Under the pieces are notes generated by a model that was given only the letters and a program-made list of their open reading frames with translations, was not told the DNA's origin and did no database searches. Positions 34,615 to 46,214 of a stretch of DNA of 64,000 bases are shown here, piece after piece. The stretch lies in assembly GCA_023548195.1 (NCBI GenBank), contig JAJHZJ010000695.1, positions 248,001-312,000 on the forward strand. Direction: 5' to 3'. The first letter of the stretch is position 1, and every line of letters starts with the position of its first letter. Both the position numbers and the translations under genes were made by a program. This stretch comes from Bettongia penicillata ogilbyi. Taxonomy: Eukaryota; Chordata; Mammalia; Diprotodontia; Potoroidae.

Positions 34615-35640
34615 GAAAGTCAGGCAATAAATCATTATTGAGTATGTGCTATGTATGATAAGTTATAAATAAAGAAAAAGATAGTGTCTGTCCTTGAGGA
34701 GTTTACAAATAGGAAATAGCTAGACAAGGAAAGGCACTAAAAAGAAGAGGAATTGGAAAGGCATTGTGTAAAAGGTGAAATTTAAACTAAATTTTAATGG
34801 AAGAGAGGGAAGTCAGGAGGCAGATATGAAATGGTTAAACCTTCCATATTTGTTGGATGCCCAGTAAACAGGCCCAGACCTTGCAGTCTTGTGTAGGAGG
34901 ATTAGCACAAAGGCCAGTTTCACAGGATCAAAGACATGTGGCAGGCAAGAGTATAAGGTGTAAGAAGACTATAATGGTAGAAAAGGATTAGGGCTTTATT
35001 ATGAAGGGATTTTAATGCCAGATGATTTTTTAAATTTTATATTTGAACCTAGAGGCAATAGGGAGGCACTGGAGTTTACTGAGTTGGGGTGGCTGGTGCT
35101 ATGGTCAGACCTGTGCTTTAAGAAAATAAATTTGATGGCTGAGTGGAGGATGGACTGGAGTGGAGAGACTTGGGACAGATAGGTCTACCAGCAGGCTATT
35201 GCAACCACATAGGCATGAGGTATTGATGGTACACATTGAGTTAGTGGCAGTGTCAGATGAAACAAGGCAGGGGAGAGGTAACAGCGGTATTTCAGAGATA
35301 TTGCAAAGACAAAATTAATATGCCTTGGCAACAGACTGTATATGGGAGGGGTATATCTAAGCTGAATGTCTGAGGTATTGGGAGAATAGTCATGCTCTCA
35401 AAAGTAAGAGGGAAGTGTGGAAGGAGTTGGAAAGAAAAATATTGAGTTCTGCTTTAGATTTTTTTACTTTGAGATATCTATAGGATATCCACTTCAAGAT
35501 GACTCCTAGGCAGTTGGAGATCCTAGACTGGAGGTCAGGAGAGAGGCTAGGCTTGGTCAGATAAATTTGAGAATTATCCACATAGATATTATACTCGAAT
35601 CTACAGGAAGGGAAAAACAACAGCTACTAGGATTTTGATT
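34615..35640 (+). repeat. Old interspersed repeat block (unnamed)
   Basis: It begins with the decayed 'cattattgagtatgtgctat' repeat, then continues with ggaattggaaaggcattgtg, gggctttattatgaagggat, gaacctagaggcaatagggagg, tggtcagacctgtgctttaag and ctattgcaacc-acataggcatgag. I recognise this order from mammal-wide ancient repeats but cannot name the family safely. Confidence 0.45.
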
Positions 35641-36437
35641 TGGTGGAAGACACAGATTGAGTGAACTTCAAATGAACTTATATTATTGAGGTATGGTGGT
35701 AGGAGAAGAACATGGAAATGACAATAGGGAGCAAGAAGCATTCACATTTCCCCACCTTGACTACAGCTTGGGGAATGAGTGAAAGTTTTTCCAATTCAAG
35801 AAGGTGTAGACAGGGAGACTGGATGTAGCCAGTTTTCAATGACAGTCAGAAGATGAAAGTAGTTCGAAAGGAAAAGTTTTAAGATGGAAGAAATTGTTTT
35901 GCCTATGGAGTAGACATTCCAAAGATCATAGTGGAAGAAGCTAAGTAGTTTTGAAATGGGACAAGGTCGAGGGGGGGAATGGGGAGAGTTTTTTGAGATG
36001 GGTGAGAATAAAGAATCCAACAATGAGAAATGGATAATGGGGTTTAAATAATTATCTATGCTGGTTCAGAATCACAGGGAAATCATCAGGGAAAGTTTGT
36101 TATTCATTAAAAGAAAATTTTAGAAACATTTTCAGTGTGAACAGTACTATGACCTCAAGTTGTAGTTCCTTTCAAGCCTTGGGCAATTAAGGCTTCTGTA
36201 ATAACTTCCAGAAGGGACACAGAAATTCAAGTCTTCTTGAACTCAGAGTTCTAATTTATGTTTGCATCTGTTTCTGTAGCACCTCAGTCCCCTCACTCAA
36301 TACTTCATGGAGCAGCCAAGTCTCCCAGGGAGGCAGAAAAATTATATGAGGAGCATATGGATGGTCAAACATCCAGGGAATCTCAATTATGGTCCTATTC
36401 CTGGGAGGGAAATTTATCCTCTCCATGTCTATGGGAC

Positions 36438-37388
36438 TCATTTGATGGAGCAATACTTTGGGACAAATATTCTTACCACCCTGACTCGAATCTCTTTAGT
36501 TTTCACACCATAGACAATGGGATTAAGTGCTGGAGGCACAAGGAGGTATATGGTAGACAAAAGGATGTGCACATATGGTGCTACATGACCAAATCTGTGG
36601 CTAAAGAAAGAGAAGAAGGCAAGAACATAGAACTCAAGAAAAACAAAAATGTGGGCTGTACAAGTATTGAATGCTTTGATCCTTGCCTCTTTCTGAGGAA
36701 GACAGATGATAGCTTGGAGAATCAGGGTGTAAGAGACAAGGACAAAGACCATATCAAAGCCCAAGATAGAAAAAGCCACAAATAGACCAAAGGCCTTATT
36801 AATTCTAGTATCTACAGCAGCCAGCTTGACCACAGCCATGTGCTCACAGTACGAATGAGCTACAACAGTGGAATGAAAGAAGTGTAAGCGTTTGAGCAGG
36901 ACAGGTACAACACTCACCAAAATTATAGCCCTGGCTGCCACCAGCCCAACGAGCTGACTCAGAACAGATGGTGTGAGGATGGCAGAGTGGCGGAGGGGAT
37001 TACAGATGGCCACATAGCGATCAAAGGCCATGGCTAACAGGATACCTGATTCCATGCCCTGCAGGGCATGAATAAAGAAAAGCTGTGTGAGACAAGAGTC
37101 AAAAGTCATGGTGCAAGCACTGAACCAGAATATGGCAAGCATCTTGGGAGCTATGGAAACACAGAGACCCAGGTCATTGGCAGCTAGGACAGCCAAAAAG
37201 ACATACATTGGCTGGTGGAGGCTGCGCTCTGAGGGAATAATTATTAACAACAGGACATTCCCCAGCAGGGCCACCATGCACAAGGCACAAAAAGGGAACC
37301 CAATCCAGAACTGAACATGCTCCAAACCAGGGATCCCTATCAGGGTTACCATTGGAGGATCCAGAGATGAGGTATTGGGCATTTCCAT
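36438..37388 (-). CDS. Class I olfactory receptor, OR52-like (OR gene 3)
   Basis: A complete single-exon odorant receptor of 316 residues on the minus strand. The start codon (37386-37388) has the same gtcatcATGg context as OR 2. Landmarks: N-glycosylation NTS at 5-7, GIPGLE at 18-23, GN at 43-44, LHQPMY at 57-62, Cys99, MAFDRYVAIC at 120-129, AHSYCEHMAVVKL, KAFNTCTAH at TM6, HRFGH and NPIVYG in TM7. It is 77% identical and gap-free against OR 2, with most changes in TM4-TM5 and the tail. Those are regions that shape odorant specificity, so the pair may bind different ligands. Orientation is tail-to-tail with OR 2, about 10 kb apart. No disabling change is visible. Confidence 0.96.
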   Translation of the reverse strand: MEMPNTSSLDPPMVTLIGIPGLEHVQFWIGFPFCALCMVALLGNVLLLIIIPSERSLHQPMYVFLAVLAANDLGLCVSIAPKMLAIFWFSACTMTFDSCLTQLFFIHALQGMESGILLAMAFDRYVAICNPLRHSAILTPSVLSQLVGLVAARAIILVSVVPVLLKRLHFFHSTVVAHSYCEHMAVVKLAAVDTRINKAFGLFVAFSILGFDMVFVLVSYTLILQAIICLPQKEARIKAFNTCTAHIFVFLEFYVLAFFSFFSHRFGHVAPYVHILLSTIYLLVPPALNPIVYGVKTKEIRVRVVRIFVPKYCSIK

Positions 37389-37647
37389 GATGACTAACGA
37401 TTTCTATCCTCACCAAGTCTTCTCAGGTTTGTCCAGAGAAATGAGACTGCTGGTATGATGACTGGCTTTGGAATGACTAATCTTACTGTTCTCAGCATCC
37501 AACAGGAAACTCAGTGCTGTAGACTGGAACTTGGATTGACACAGATAACACTGGCTGCGACCAGAAGGCCAAGATCAACAACAGAATTAGAAACAACAGG
37601 AGGAAAATAAGATAGGGCTCCCCAGCGACTCTCCCCTGAGTCATTTC

Positions 37648-37662
37648 CTAAAGGTAAAAAAA
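37648..37662 (-). other. Candidate splice acceptor 5' of OR gene 3
   Basis: On the minus strand a run of T, then acctttag, ends at 37648, about 260 bases before the OR 3 start codon. This fits the OR layout of noncoding upstream exon(s) plus coding exon. Confidence 0.4.
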
Positions 37663-37669
37663 AAGAGAG

Positions 37670-38980
37670 GAATTAGTAAATGCTCAATATGTCAATGTAT
37701 GCTTTTTGAAGGGTTGGGAATTGGAGTTAATGTGTAAATAGACATGACAACTCTTGGCAGCCTAGTTCTTGTATGTGTGCCATGCAGTTTTAATATAGGA
37801 CCTTCTGGCAATTTCTGAAGGATATCCTTTCTCACTTATGAAGCCTCTTTATGGATCACTTTGGTAGCTAAAAACTGCATACATTTTTTTTTCATTCCCA
37901 GAAGCTAAAAACACAGTCTCAGCTATAAAGGCTTAGTTTTGAATGGATTTTGAGTGGTGATTTTTCTTTCAGGGGTTATAAAGAAGGGGAAAATTTTTAA
38001 AAATCTCACCTCACCCTAACAGGTAGTAATTTTCTGCCATGATTATAAACCCTGTTCATCAGCAGCAGTGTTCTCAGTTATGTATTTAAAGTCATTCTGC
38101 TGTTGTTAATTTGTAATGATGAAGATTTTAAAGTCCCTCTCTCCTATGTAGGAGTCCCAGGGAATAAATACATCAACAAAAATAGTTTCAGAATAATTCT
38201 CTAAATTTCCTAACTACTTGAACCACAAATGATATGGACAGTGATTTGAAGAACAATATGTACATCATTTCTGCTTTGTACAAAAAAGAAAAAAAAAGAT
38301 TAGAACTGGTTTCATCTTTCAAAAAGTGAATGGCCCAACCTAAATAAAGAAAAGAAAAAAGGCAGTCTGTTCCTGGTCATTAAAGGGAATTGGTATAATA
38401 CCTCTGTATATTTCCAGGCCTAGATTCTACCCCTCTTCACTGATTTCTCTTAGAATCTTTCAAAGGTTAGCTTAGTTTCAAAGTTTAATTTCTTTCATAG
38501 CTGAGCTTTGGAGCCATTTCATGCATGAGGTCTTTTTGTGGTATCTTCTCCCCACCAAACTGTTAAAGTTTTCTGTATTTTCATTTTACTTAATATTAAT
38601 TTTCATAAGCTTTGAATTTACATGACTTTGTAAATGTTACCCTGGCTTCTTTCAGGAATCAGTTCAAATCTTAGCTTCTATAAAATTCTGTTCTATGGTC
38701 TATTGTGTCTATCAATGGCTACATGACTGATAATGAAATAAGCTTCTAGGGCTAGTTTGTAATTACAAGACTCCAAGCCAAATTTCATACTGGGGGAGAG
38801 TTAAACTCTATCTGGTGGATAACGATTAGGGAAAATAATCCAGACAGAAAGGATAAGAATAGAAGGAGTACCTGAGTTTGAGGGGATGGAACCATAGAGA
38901 CTTTCAGGAGTGATGAAGGAGTTATTGTTGGGTCAGTGCAAGATGGACTGAAACCTAAGGGAGAAATCTTTTAAATCACA
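37670..38980. other. Gene-free stretch upstream of OR gene 3
   Basis: It would contain the OR 3 intron and possibly its promoter. I see homeodomain-like cores (ttaattt, taatga near 38107-38122) but no consensus O/E site. No coding frame. Confidence 0.4.
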
Positions 38981-38984
38981 AAGG

Positions 38985-39180
38985 GAAGTGGCTCAGATCC
39001 TTACTAGTCTTGTAACCCATGGAAAATCACTTTTTTCTGCCTCAGTTTCCTCAAGTGTAAAATGGGGATAATATAGTACTAACTTCATGGAGTGTTTATG
39101 AGGACCAAATGAGATATTATATTGTTCACAGCTTAGTGTTTGAAAAATATTGGAATGTAACAAATGTTTGTTCTCTCTCC
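38985..39180 (+). repeat. CORE-type SINE, 3' part
   Basis: 'ctgcctcagtttcctcaagt' plus gtaaaatggggataatata, ttatgaggaccaaatgagat and gttcacagcttagtg. Confidence 0.7.
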
Positions 39181-39309
39181 TAGGATTCAACATACAAGAT
39201 CACAAGGAAGAAAAGAAATCAAGACTAGGTACCAAGTAAATATGGATATCAAGCCTGTCTTTTGCCACACTGGAATTACTACAAGATAAAGAATCTGTGT
39301 TCGAGGAAT

Positions 39310-39470
39310 ACACCCATGTGTATGCATTTGTATATGTATACATATATATGTATATACAACATATAATTATATAAGAGTATGTATATATGTCTGTATGAAT
39401 ATATATTTTCACACATATATATGTGTGTATATGTGTATATATATACACACATATACATATCTGTGTGTGA
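39310..39470. repeat. TA/TG-rich simple repeat
   Basis: Alternating tatatg/acacat DNA of about 150 bases. Both strands are open only because of low complexity. Confidence 0.9.
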
Positions 39471-39821
39471 TGACAGTGACTCTACAGATCCTTCACAATG
39501 AAAGTAATATCTATTTACTTTCCAGGACAAATGAGTATAAATTTTCAGGCATAATAGGTGACATTTTAAGGGAGAGAGAACTCCAGGAATCTGTGTGCTT
39601 TTCACTTTTGATCTAGAGTTCTCCCTTATAGAAGAGTTAAGGAAATTGATAAAAAATAAGTCAGGACAAAAGACGTCAAAAGAAATACAAATTACTGGGA
39701 AAAAATTCTCTAACATAAATAAGATTATTAGAGGCATAATATGTTCAGAATCATTAAGATGATTTTGTTGATTTAAAATGGATTCACTTATATACTTTGC
39801 AGGTAAAGAACAAACGAGGTA

Positions 39822-39838
39822 TCAATTTGACTTTTTAA
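39822..39838. repeat. Target-site duplication of HAL1-B, left copy
   Basis: tcaatttgactttttaa, identical over 17 bases to 41375-41391. Confidence 0.9.
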
Positions 39839-41374
39839 TTTCCACAATACTGGAATTGTTTCTTTCTAGCTGCTTGCAAGATTTTCTCCTTGACCTGGGA
39901 ATTCTGGAATTTGGCCACAGTGTTCCTAGGAGTTTCTCTTTCTGGATCTCTTTCAGGCGGTAATCAATGGATTCCTTGAATACTTGTTTTGCCCTCTGGT
40001 TCTAGAATATCAGGGCAGTTTTCCTTGATAATTTCATGAAAGATGATGTCTAGGCTCTTTTTTTGATCATGGCTTTCAGGTAGTCCCATAATTTTTAAAT
40101 TGTTTCTCTTGGATCTATTTTCCAGGTCAGTTGTTTTTCCAATGAGATATTTCATATTCTCTTCCATTTTTTCATTTTTTTGGTTTTGTTTGGTGATTTC
40201 TTGGTTTCTCAGAAAGTCATTAGCCTCCATCTGTTCCATTCTAATCTTGAGAGAACTATTTTCTTCAGTGAGCTTTTGCACCTCTTTTTCCATTTGGCTA
40301 ATTCTGCTTTTGAAAGCATTCTTCTTCTCACTGGCTTTTTGAACCTCTTTTGCCAATTGAGTTAGCCTATTTTTCAAGGTGTTATTTTCTTCAGCATTTT
40401 TTTGGGTCTTCTTTAGCAAGGTATTGACCCTTTTTTCATGCTTTTCTTGCATCTCTCTCATTTGCCTTCCCAGTTTTTCCTCCACCTGTCTAACTTGATT
40501 TTCAAAATCCTTTTTGAGCTCTTCCATGGCCTGAGCCCACCGGACATCCACCTGGGATGTCTGCGATACAGAGGCCCCAACCTCCACGTCTTTCCCTGAT
40601 GGTAAGAATTGTTCCTCGTCATCAGAATTGAAAGGCGGGAACATCTGTCCCCCAAGAAAATAGCTTTCTATGGTCTTATCTTTCTTTCCTTTTCTGGGTA
40701 TTTTCCCAGCCAGTTACTTGACTCCTGAGATTCCTCTCCACCCCTGCCTAGATCTGCCCAGCTAGTGCTTGGGGTCTGAGATTCAAATGCTGTTCCCCAG
40801 CCTCGGGGCTTTCAGCAGTGGGTGTGGCTGCTATTCAATGTGAGCTTAAGTTCTGGTGCTTGGGTGAGGGCAGAGCCTCCTCCCAGGCTCAGTTCCCTCA
40901 TGGGGTTTATGTGGAGACCTTCAGTAATGGCCCTGAGCTCCTGTCTGCTCCGGGAGTCCTGGGCCGCCACTGCCTCTGCTGCTGCCTCTGCCTCCCGAGG
41001 GGGCCCGGGCCATAGAGACACCCTGCTCCCCTCTTGGCCTGCCCAGAAGTCTCTCTCACTGACCTGGAGCGCTTGTGGGCGGAGGGACCTTTGTAGCCGC
41101 CAGAGATTCTGTCCCTGAAGCCTGCTTGGATCTGCTCCTCGGCGGCCACGCGGCCAGGGCAACACAGGTTTGGGCTCCGCATCTGGAGCGTGAAGGACCC
41201 CTGGGGATGGCTTTCCAGGGCTCTCTGGAACGGAAATCTCTTCCACTGTGTTTCTGCGTGGCTTCCTCTGCTCCAGAATTTGTGGGGAGTTCTTTTTACA
41301 GAAAATTTCTGGGCTGTGGATTCGGAGCTAGCATACATGAGTCTTTCTACTCCGCCATCTTGGCTCCTCCCTCC
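39839..41374 (-). mobile_element. HAL1-B: 5'-complete, 3'-truncated half-L1
   Basis: Read on the minus strand it starts at 41374 with ggagggaggagccaagatgg, the native 5' end, runs through a GC-rich 5' UTR to ORF1 (40644), and stops abruptly inside ORF1 at 39839 (cagtattgtggaaa) with no 3' UTR and no poly(A). A perfect 17-base duplication flanks it (39822-39838, 41375-41391). In sense orientation the site reads ttt|aaaaagtc, an L1-endonuclease-like target. This is the reverse of the common 5'-truncated form. Confidence 0.85.
39964..40644 (-). pseudogene. HAL1-B ORF1, truncated
   Basis: The best preserved ORF1 in the window, with 226 codons open. It has an acidic N-terminus (FNSDDEEQFLPSGKD), a long coiled coil (KKDFENQVRQVEEKLG, KEVQKASEKKNAFKS, EKEVQKLTEENSSLK), then the start of the RNA-binding domain (TDLENRSKRNNLKIMGLPES, IIFHEIIKENCPDILEPEG). 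A frameshift near 39965 ends the frame. Homology continues in another frame to 39840, where the insertion stops, so the C-terminal domain is missing and a functional RNA-binding protein is not expected. In intact elements this protein coats the transcript as a trimer. Confidence 0.85.
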
Positions 41375-41391
41375 TCAATTTGACTTTTTAA
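41375..41391. repeat. Target-site duplication of HAL1-B, right copy
   Basis: tcaatttgactttttaa, identical to 39822-39838. Confidence 0.9.
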
Positions 41392-41399
41392 ATGTAGGA

Positions 41400-42380
41400 C
41401 ACATTTTTAATACCATATTTTATAAGGAAAATAGCTTCATTGTCTCTGACTCCCTTTTCCATTGTCCTACTGGTGGAAGAAAAGCATATGATTCGTGGGC
41501 AAAACACAAAAGTTCAGATTTATAACTTGATTGCTAAGCACAATCCAAAATTCCCTGTCTGTTTGTCAAATATGTAAATGTTCTGGAGTAAGATGTGGCA
41601 TTCTAATGAGCTGAAGAAAACAGAGGGAATCAGATATATTGTGAGTTCCAGAATGAGAAGGAAATTAGATTAGCCAGTTATAGGGAAGGATTTATTTAGA
41701 GAGATAAAATAGACTGAAAAACTGGGAATCACCCATTTTGCTCTGAGTGCAATATAATACAACATTATAAGAAATATTTATGTGGATAAATCTTTTTGTA
41801 ATCACATTAACTTTTCTGAAAACTATTCTTGATATGTCCCATACATGCATCTCAGAGACTGAAAGAACCTTACCAATCATCTAGTCAAAGAAGTCAGGAA
41901 AAATAATTCCCCAGCAAATCTGTTGATTGTACTCTTTACCTTGTAAGATCTCTACTGAAGTTAACCTCTAGATTCTGTCTTCCCTTCTGATTTAAAAATA
42001 TAGTGTGGTAGATTAACTCCTGTGTTTCTACATTAGCCTCTTTAGGTAACTCCCATTCTTGATCTTTATCAGATTTCTTTTTTCTTATTCTCTTCTAAAT
42101 TTTATTCTTGGGAAATTCTCACTGGAATTTAGTTCTAGAGCAACAGTTACACCAATGGAAAAGGGTCACTGTGAAGGTTTTGAAGTGAGACATTATGAAG
42201 GAGGGTATATGTCACTAGGAGCTTCTCTCTTCTGTTTCTGATATGCTGTAACATAGGCAGAAGTGGAAGACATCACTTTTACTCCTCACTTAACACCATG
42301 AGGTAAGAAGAAAAAAGTCTAGCCCTGTCGTATTTAGATGTATCAGAAGAGGAATTGATAAATTAAAGGGCAGAGTCAAA
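41400..42380. other. Gene-free stretch, nothing recognised
   Basis: AT-rich; no gene or nameable repeat seen. Confidence 0.4.
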
Positions 42381-42384
42381 ATCA

Positions 42385-42555
42385 TGTCAGCAACCGTTTC
42401 CCTATGGCCTACAAGCTAGGAATGGATTTACAATTCAAAATAAATTTTTATTGGAACACATCCACAATCATTTGTTTAGCACATGTCTACTTTAACACTA
42501 TAACAGCAATGTGCTACTGCTCAATACACTATAAACCTGGTGACACAGGCATAAA
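42385..42555 (-). mobile_element. hAT-like nonautonomous DNA transposon remnant
   Basis: 'ataaatttttattggaacac' plus atccacaatcattt, catgtctactttaacactataacagca and tatggcctacaagcta follow the layout of a widespread mammalian hAT MITE that contains ttttattggaacacagccac and ctatggctgctttcgcactac. Ends are not preserved well enough to mark inverted repeats. Confidence 0.5.
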
Positions 42556-42639
42556 TCAACAATGTATTCAGTACTCAACATATATCAATGCTGAAAATTT
42601 ATTTTTTATTATGAGATCATATTCATCATTTCAAAACAA

Positions 42640-42820
42640 GAAAAGGATATATATGTGTACACAAATATACACATCCATGTATGTATACATATGCGCACAA
42701 TACAGACATACATGTATATGCACATGTAGGCATGTCTGTATGCATACACATATATGTGTTTGTGCATGTATATGCATGCACATGCATGCACAGTCCTATA
42801 TACATACACACATATAGTTA
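42640..42820. repeat. Mixed CA/TG/TA simple repeat
   Basis: About 180 bases of acacata/tgtatg/catgca units. The Cys/Tyr/His-rich open frames across it are repeat artefacts. Confidence 0.9.
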
Positions 42821-43284
42821 TGGTTTTGAACTCAGGGCCAAAATTCAAATTTTATGCATGAGAAGAAACACATTCAATATCTTTGGAGATTAGCTTTTGA
42901 TGCAGATCTGATAACGTTTCTTAATGAATTCAACATAAAATGCTTGTATAAAAAATACCCTATGGTAAAAATCAAGTTGATGACAACTAACATGCTTCAA
43001 TCACAAACTAATGTGAAGGTGATTTCCAAACTTCTCAAGTGATCAAAAGTTGAACTGAAAAATAAAATCTCTATTCCCACATACATTTTTGGGAAATGTA
43101 TTCTGAGTGTGAACTACATTCTAAGAGCATTAAGCTCTTGATATAGGTGCAAAAGACTTTTGATATTTCAAAATACATTTAACTATGCAATTTAGGAGCT
43201 TCCATCTAACCTTCAATTAGAAGTAATGAATCTGCAATCTAATTGTATGCTAAAAGGCACATGTCAAGAGAAGAATCTAGCAAC

Positions 43285-44075
43285 GAGGGAGAGTTGGAAC
43301 ACTAATTCTTTATTGGTGGCGTTGTGAGCTGATACAACCAGTATGGAGAGCAATTTAGAATTATGCCCAAAGGGCTACAAAAATGTGTGTACCCTTTGGC
43401 CCAGCAACATTGCTTCTGGGACTCTATCCCAAAGAGATTATAGGAATGGGAAAGGGTCCCACAAGTACAAAAATATTTACGGCAGCTCTCTGTGGTGGCC
43501 AAAAACTGGAAATCAAAGGGATACCCATTAATTGGGGAATGGCTGAACAAATTGTGGTATATGAATGTAATGGAATTCTACTGTGCTATGAGAAACGATG
43601 AACAGGAAGACTTCAGAGAATCCTGGAAAGACTTATATGAACTGATGCTGAGTGAAAGGAGCAGAACCAGGAGAACTTTGTACACAGCAACAGCCACAGT
43701 GTATAAAGAATTTTTCTAGTAGACTTAATACTTCATTGAAATGTATGAACTTAAAAAATTTCCAATGAACTCTTGAGGCAAAACTCCTTCCACATCCAGA
43801 GAAAGAACAATGGAATTGGATCACAGACAGAAACAGACCATTTTCTTTTGTATTATGTTTTGTTTTGTTTTAAGGTTTCTTCCATTCATTTTAATTCTTC
43901 TCTGCAACATGCATTTAATAGGAATATAAGTGTAGAACTTATATAAGATTGTATGCTGTCTCAGGGAGGGAATGGGGAGGGAGGGGTAATAAGGGGGAGG
44001 GAGTGGGGGAAAAATCTAAGATATATGAAAGTCATTGTGGATTTTTTCTAATCTAATATTTTTTTTTTATAAATG
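43285..44075 (+). mobile_element. L1, 5'-truncated 3' end
   Basis: It begins inside ORF2 (gagagttggaacactaattc) and runs through the well-kept C-terminus in changing frames: VAKNWKSKGYPLIGEWLNKL, MNVMEFYCAMRNDEQEDFR, ELMLSERSRTRRTLYTATAT. It then enters a 3' UTR with a G-rich block (43968-44010). About 790 bp long, it is relatively young by its low decay. Confidence 0.88.
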
Positions 44076-44204
44076 TCTTTCAATTGATGAATATACTCAT
44101 TGAAAACCATATGATCATGAGCTGATATCAGAATTTGGAAGTATATATCTGCAGGAAAAGACAATTTCAAAGATGAAATATGTAATATCTTTTTACTTAT
44201 ATTT

Positions 44205-44440
44205 CAGTTGTTTTCAGTCATGTCTGTCTCTTCATGAATCCTTTTGAGGTTTTCTTGGCAAAGATATTAGAAAGGCTTGCAGTTCCTTCTTCAATTCATT
44301 TTACAGATAGGGAAACTGAGACAAACAGGATTAAATTACTTCTTCAGGGTCATATAGCTACTAGTGTCTAAGGCTAGATTTGGAACTCAGGCTCTTCCTG
44401 ATTCGTAGTCTAGAAATCTATTCACTGAACTATTTAACTG
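44205..44440 (-). repeat. Marsupial tRNA-type SINE, near full length
   Basis: 'tttcagtcatgtctgtctct' plus tcatgaatcc, ttttcttggcaaagatatta, attcattttacagatagggaa, tagatttggaactcaggctc and ctattcactgaactatttaactgc. Confidence 0.85.
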
Positions 44441-44449
44441 CTTGAATAT

Positions 44450-44545
44450 ACTAATATATTTGTATGTATATTTACACATACACATATGTATGCTTATACA
44501 TATATGTACATATTCACACATGTATATTTATATATTAACTATTAT
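44450..44545. repeat. TA/CA simple repeat
   Basis: tatttgtatgtatatttaca and related units, directly after the SINE. Confidence 0.8.
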
Positions 44546-44599
44546 AAATCAGCACTAATAGGTGAACCTTAGTAATAGATTATGATTATAGGTGATATT

Positions 44600-45340
44600 A
44601 ACTTTGAAACCTAATTAAGCAAAATATTAATATTAAATTGATATTAAAATAGTAAGCAAAAAAGAATTCCATTCTCATTAGTAGACTTGTGTTACCAAAA
44701 TTATACTAAGTTATTGTCACATTTTCAATGTCATCAATAAAAGTTTATAGATTATTTTTCTCTCTTATTATATAAGCTCCTACATATTTTCTAGATTTTG
44801 CTCTTGGCCCACAAAGCCTTAAATATTTACCATCTGACTTTTTACAGTAAAGGTTTCTCCATCCTTGGAATAGAAGAAAGACTTTCTAAGAATCCTAAGA
44901 CAATTTAATGATAAAATCTAGACTATTTCAGAGAGTAATAGCAAGCCCTGGGTCCCCAGATTAGAGTAATTACATCTTAGGAAAAGCCAGGGGAATGAAT
45001 GTTGGTTAATCATCAATCAATCATAAAACATTTAATATGTGCCTAATATATGAACAGGTACTAAGCCAGATGCTGATGAATCCTGGCTTCCTGTGAAAAT
45101 CTGTTTCATTCAAGAGAGTCACTTAAGGGGTTTGAGAGATGAATGATGAAAGACGAGTAGCAAAGGAATACCTCGCAGTAAGAAAGTAATATGAAACAAC
45201 ACACTGGAAATTGCTCACTCACATTGGCAGTCCAGGGGTGTGTGTGGGGAAAAGAAATTTGTGTACACCAGAAAACTACTTTTTCTCCCTAAAGATCACC
45301 CAGACCCCATTTTCCAAGCCACCCTTTACATTTTTCTTTT
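44600..45340. other. Gene-free stretch with one small old repeat
   Basis: AT-rich. Near 45010-45065 'cataaaacatttaatatgtg' plus cctaatatatgaacaggtactaagcc is a decayed copy of the unnamed repeat at 4965. Nothing else is recognised. Confidence 0.4.
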
Positions 45341-45445
45341 CCAAGGATAATAACAGAATGTAAAAGCTGATAAAGAACTTAGAGATCATTGAAATCAGTT
45401 CCTCATTTTATAGATTAGGAAACTGAAACCTGTACTTGGGTGGGG
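45340..45445 (-). repeat. MIR-type SINE fragment
   Basis: 'aacttagagatcattgaaat' plus cagttcctcattttatagattaggaaactgaaacc, antisense MIR. Confidence 0.6.
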
Positions 45446-45449
45446 TCAA

Positions 45450-46210
45450 GAGTAAGATGGAAACAAGACTTGCTTAAAAGCACAAAAATATTATTTGGCA
45501 AAGTCAGGTCTCGAAAGTCAGATTTGCCAACTATTTTTCTTTCCAGTAAGCCATTGATTCATTCCATCCCCTTCATCCCACCCAATCACAGCTCCCCTAC
45601 AAATATGAGACTCACCAGAATGAAACTGAAATCGTAGCTGAAAAGAGTTAGTAATTATCATGGGGAGATTTAATGAGCCTTCATCACACCTAGACAGACA
45701 GGTTATAGTGGGTGAGTGTCCCTGCTTTTACCTTGGAAGTTCTGGAGCTTGCTGAAAAGTGAGCTACTCCCAAGATGATTGCTGAAGACTGGACTCAGGA
45801 TGTCTCATTAAACTTGTGACATCAAACCCCCTAGGACTGATTGAGGAACTACCCTGAGACCCAGAGTAAGAGAATAGTACTGTCTCTCATGGGGTAATAC
45901 CATCCCTGGAATTAAGATAAGGAAAATTTCAAAACATCATAGATGTTGGTCCCATTTTAAAGCGGCCAAAGAATTTAATATCCTTACTGAGTATGGGACA
46001 GAATGATCTGAGGAACAGGGTCTGTTTTGTCTGGGTGATACCAGAGCAGTCATGCTGGTCATGTCCATGTCTGTTGCAAAAACTACAAAAGTATCAACCA
46101 CACATATACATTAAACTGAGGGGAGTTTATAAATATTTCCAGCAATAGGAATCCCACAGTTGAATGTCCTTGATATTGATGTTTAGCAATTCATTGTTGG
46201 AAAGTTCATA
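45450..46210. other. Gene-free stretch, nothing recognised
   Basis: Includes a 65-codon open frame at 45440-45637 without domain features. No repeat that I can name. Confidence 0.35.
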
Positions 46211-46214
46211 TTTT

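Noticed and set aside
36258..36785. 175-codon open frame on +
   Set aside because: It is the antisense shadow of OR gene 3 and its 3' flank.
38149..38160. agtcccagggaa upstream of OR gene 3 as an O/E site
   Set aside because: The palindrome TCCC-A-GGGA has a one-base spacer instead of two, so it does not fit TCCCNNGGGA although homeodomain-like cores are nearby.
40812..41338. Overlapping 143-144 codon open frames with a Gly/Pro/Arg-rich look
   Set aside because: They lie in the GC-rich 5' UTR of HAL1-B on both strands and have no family features.
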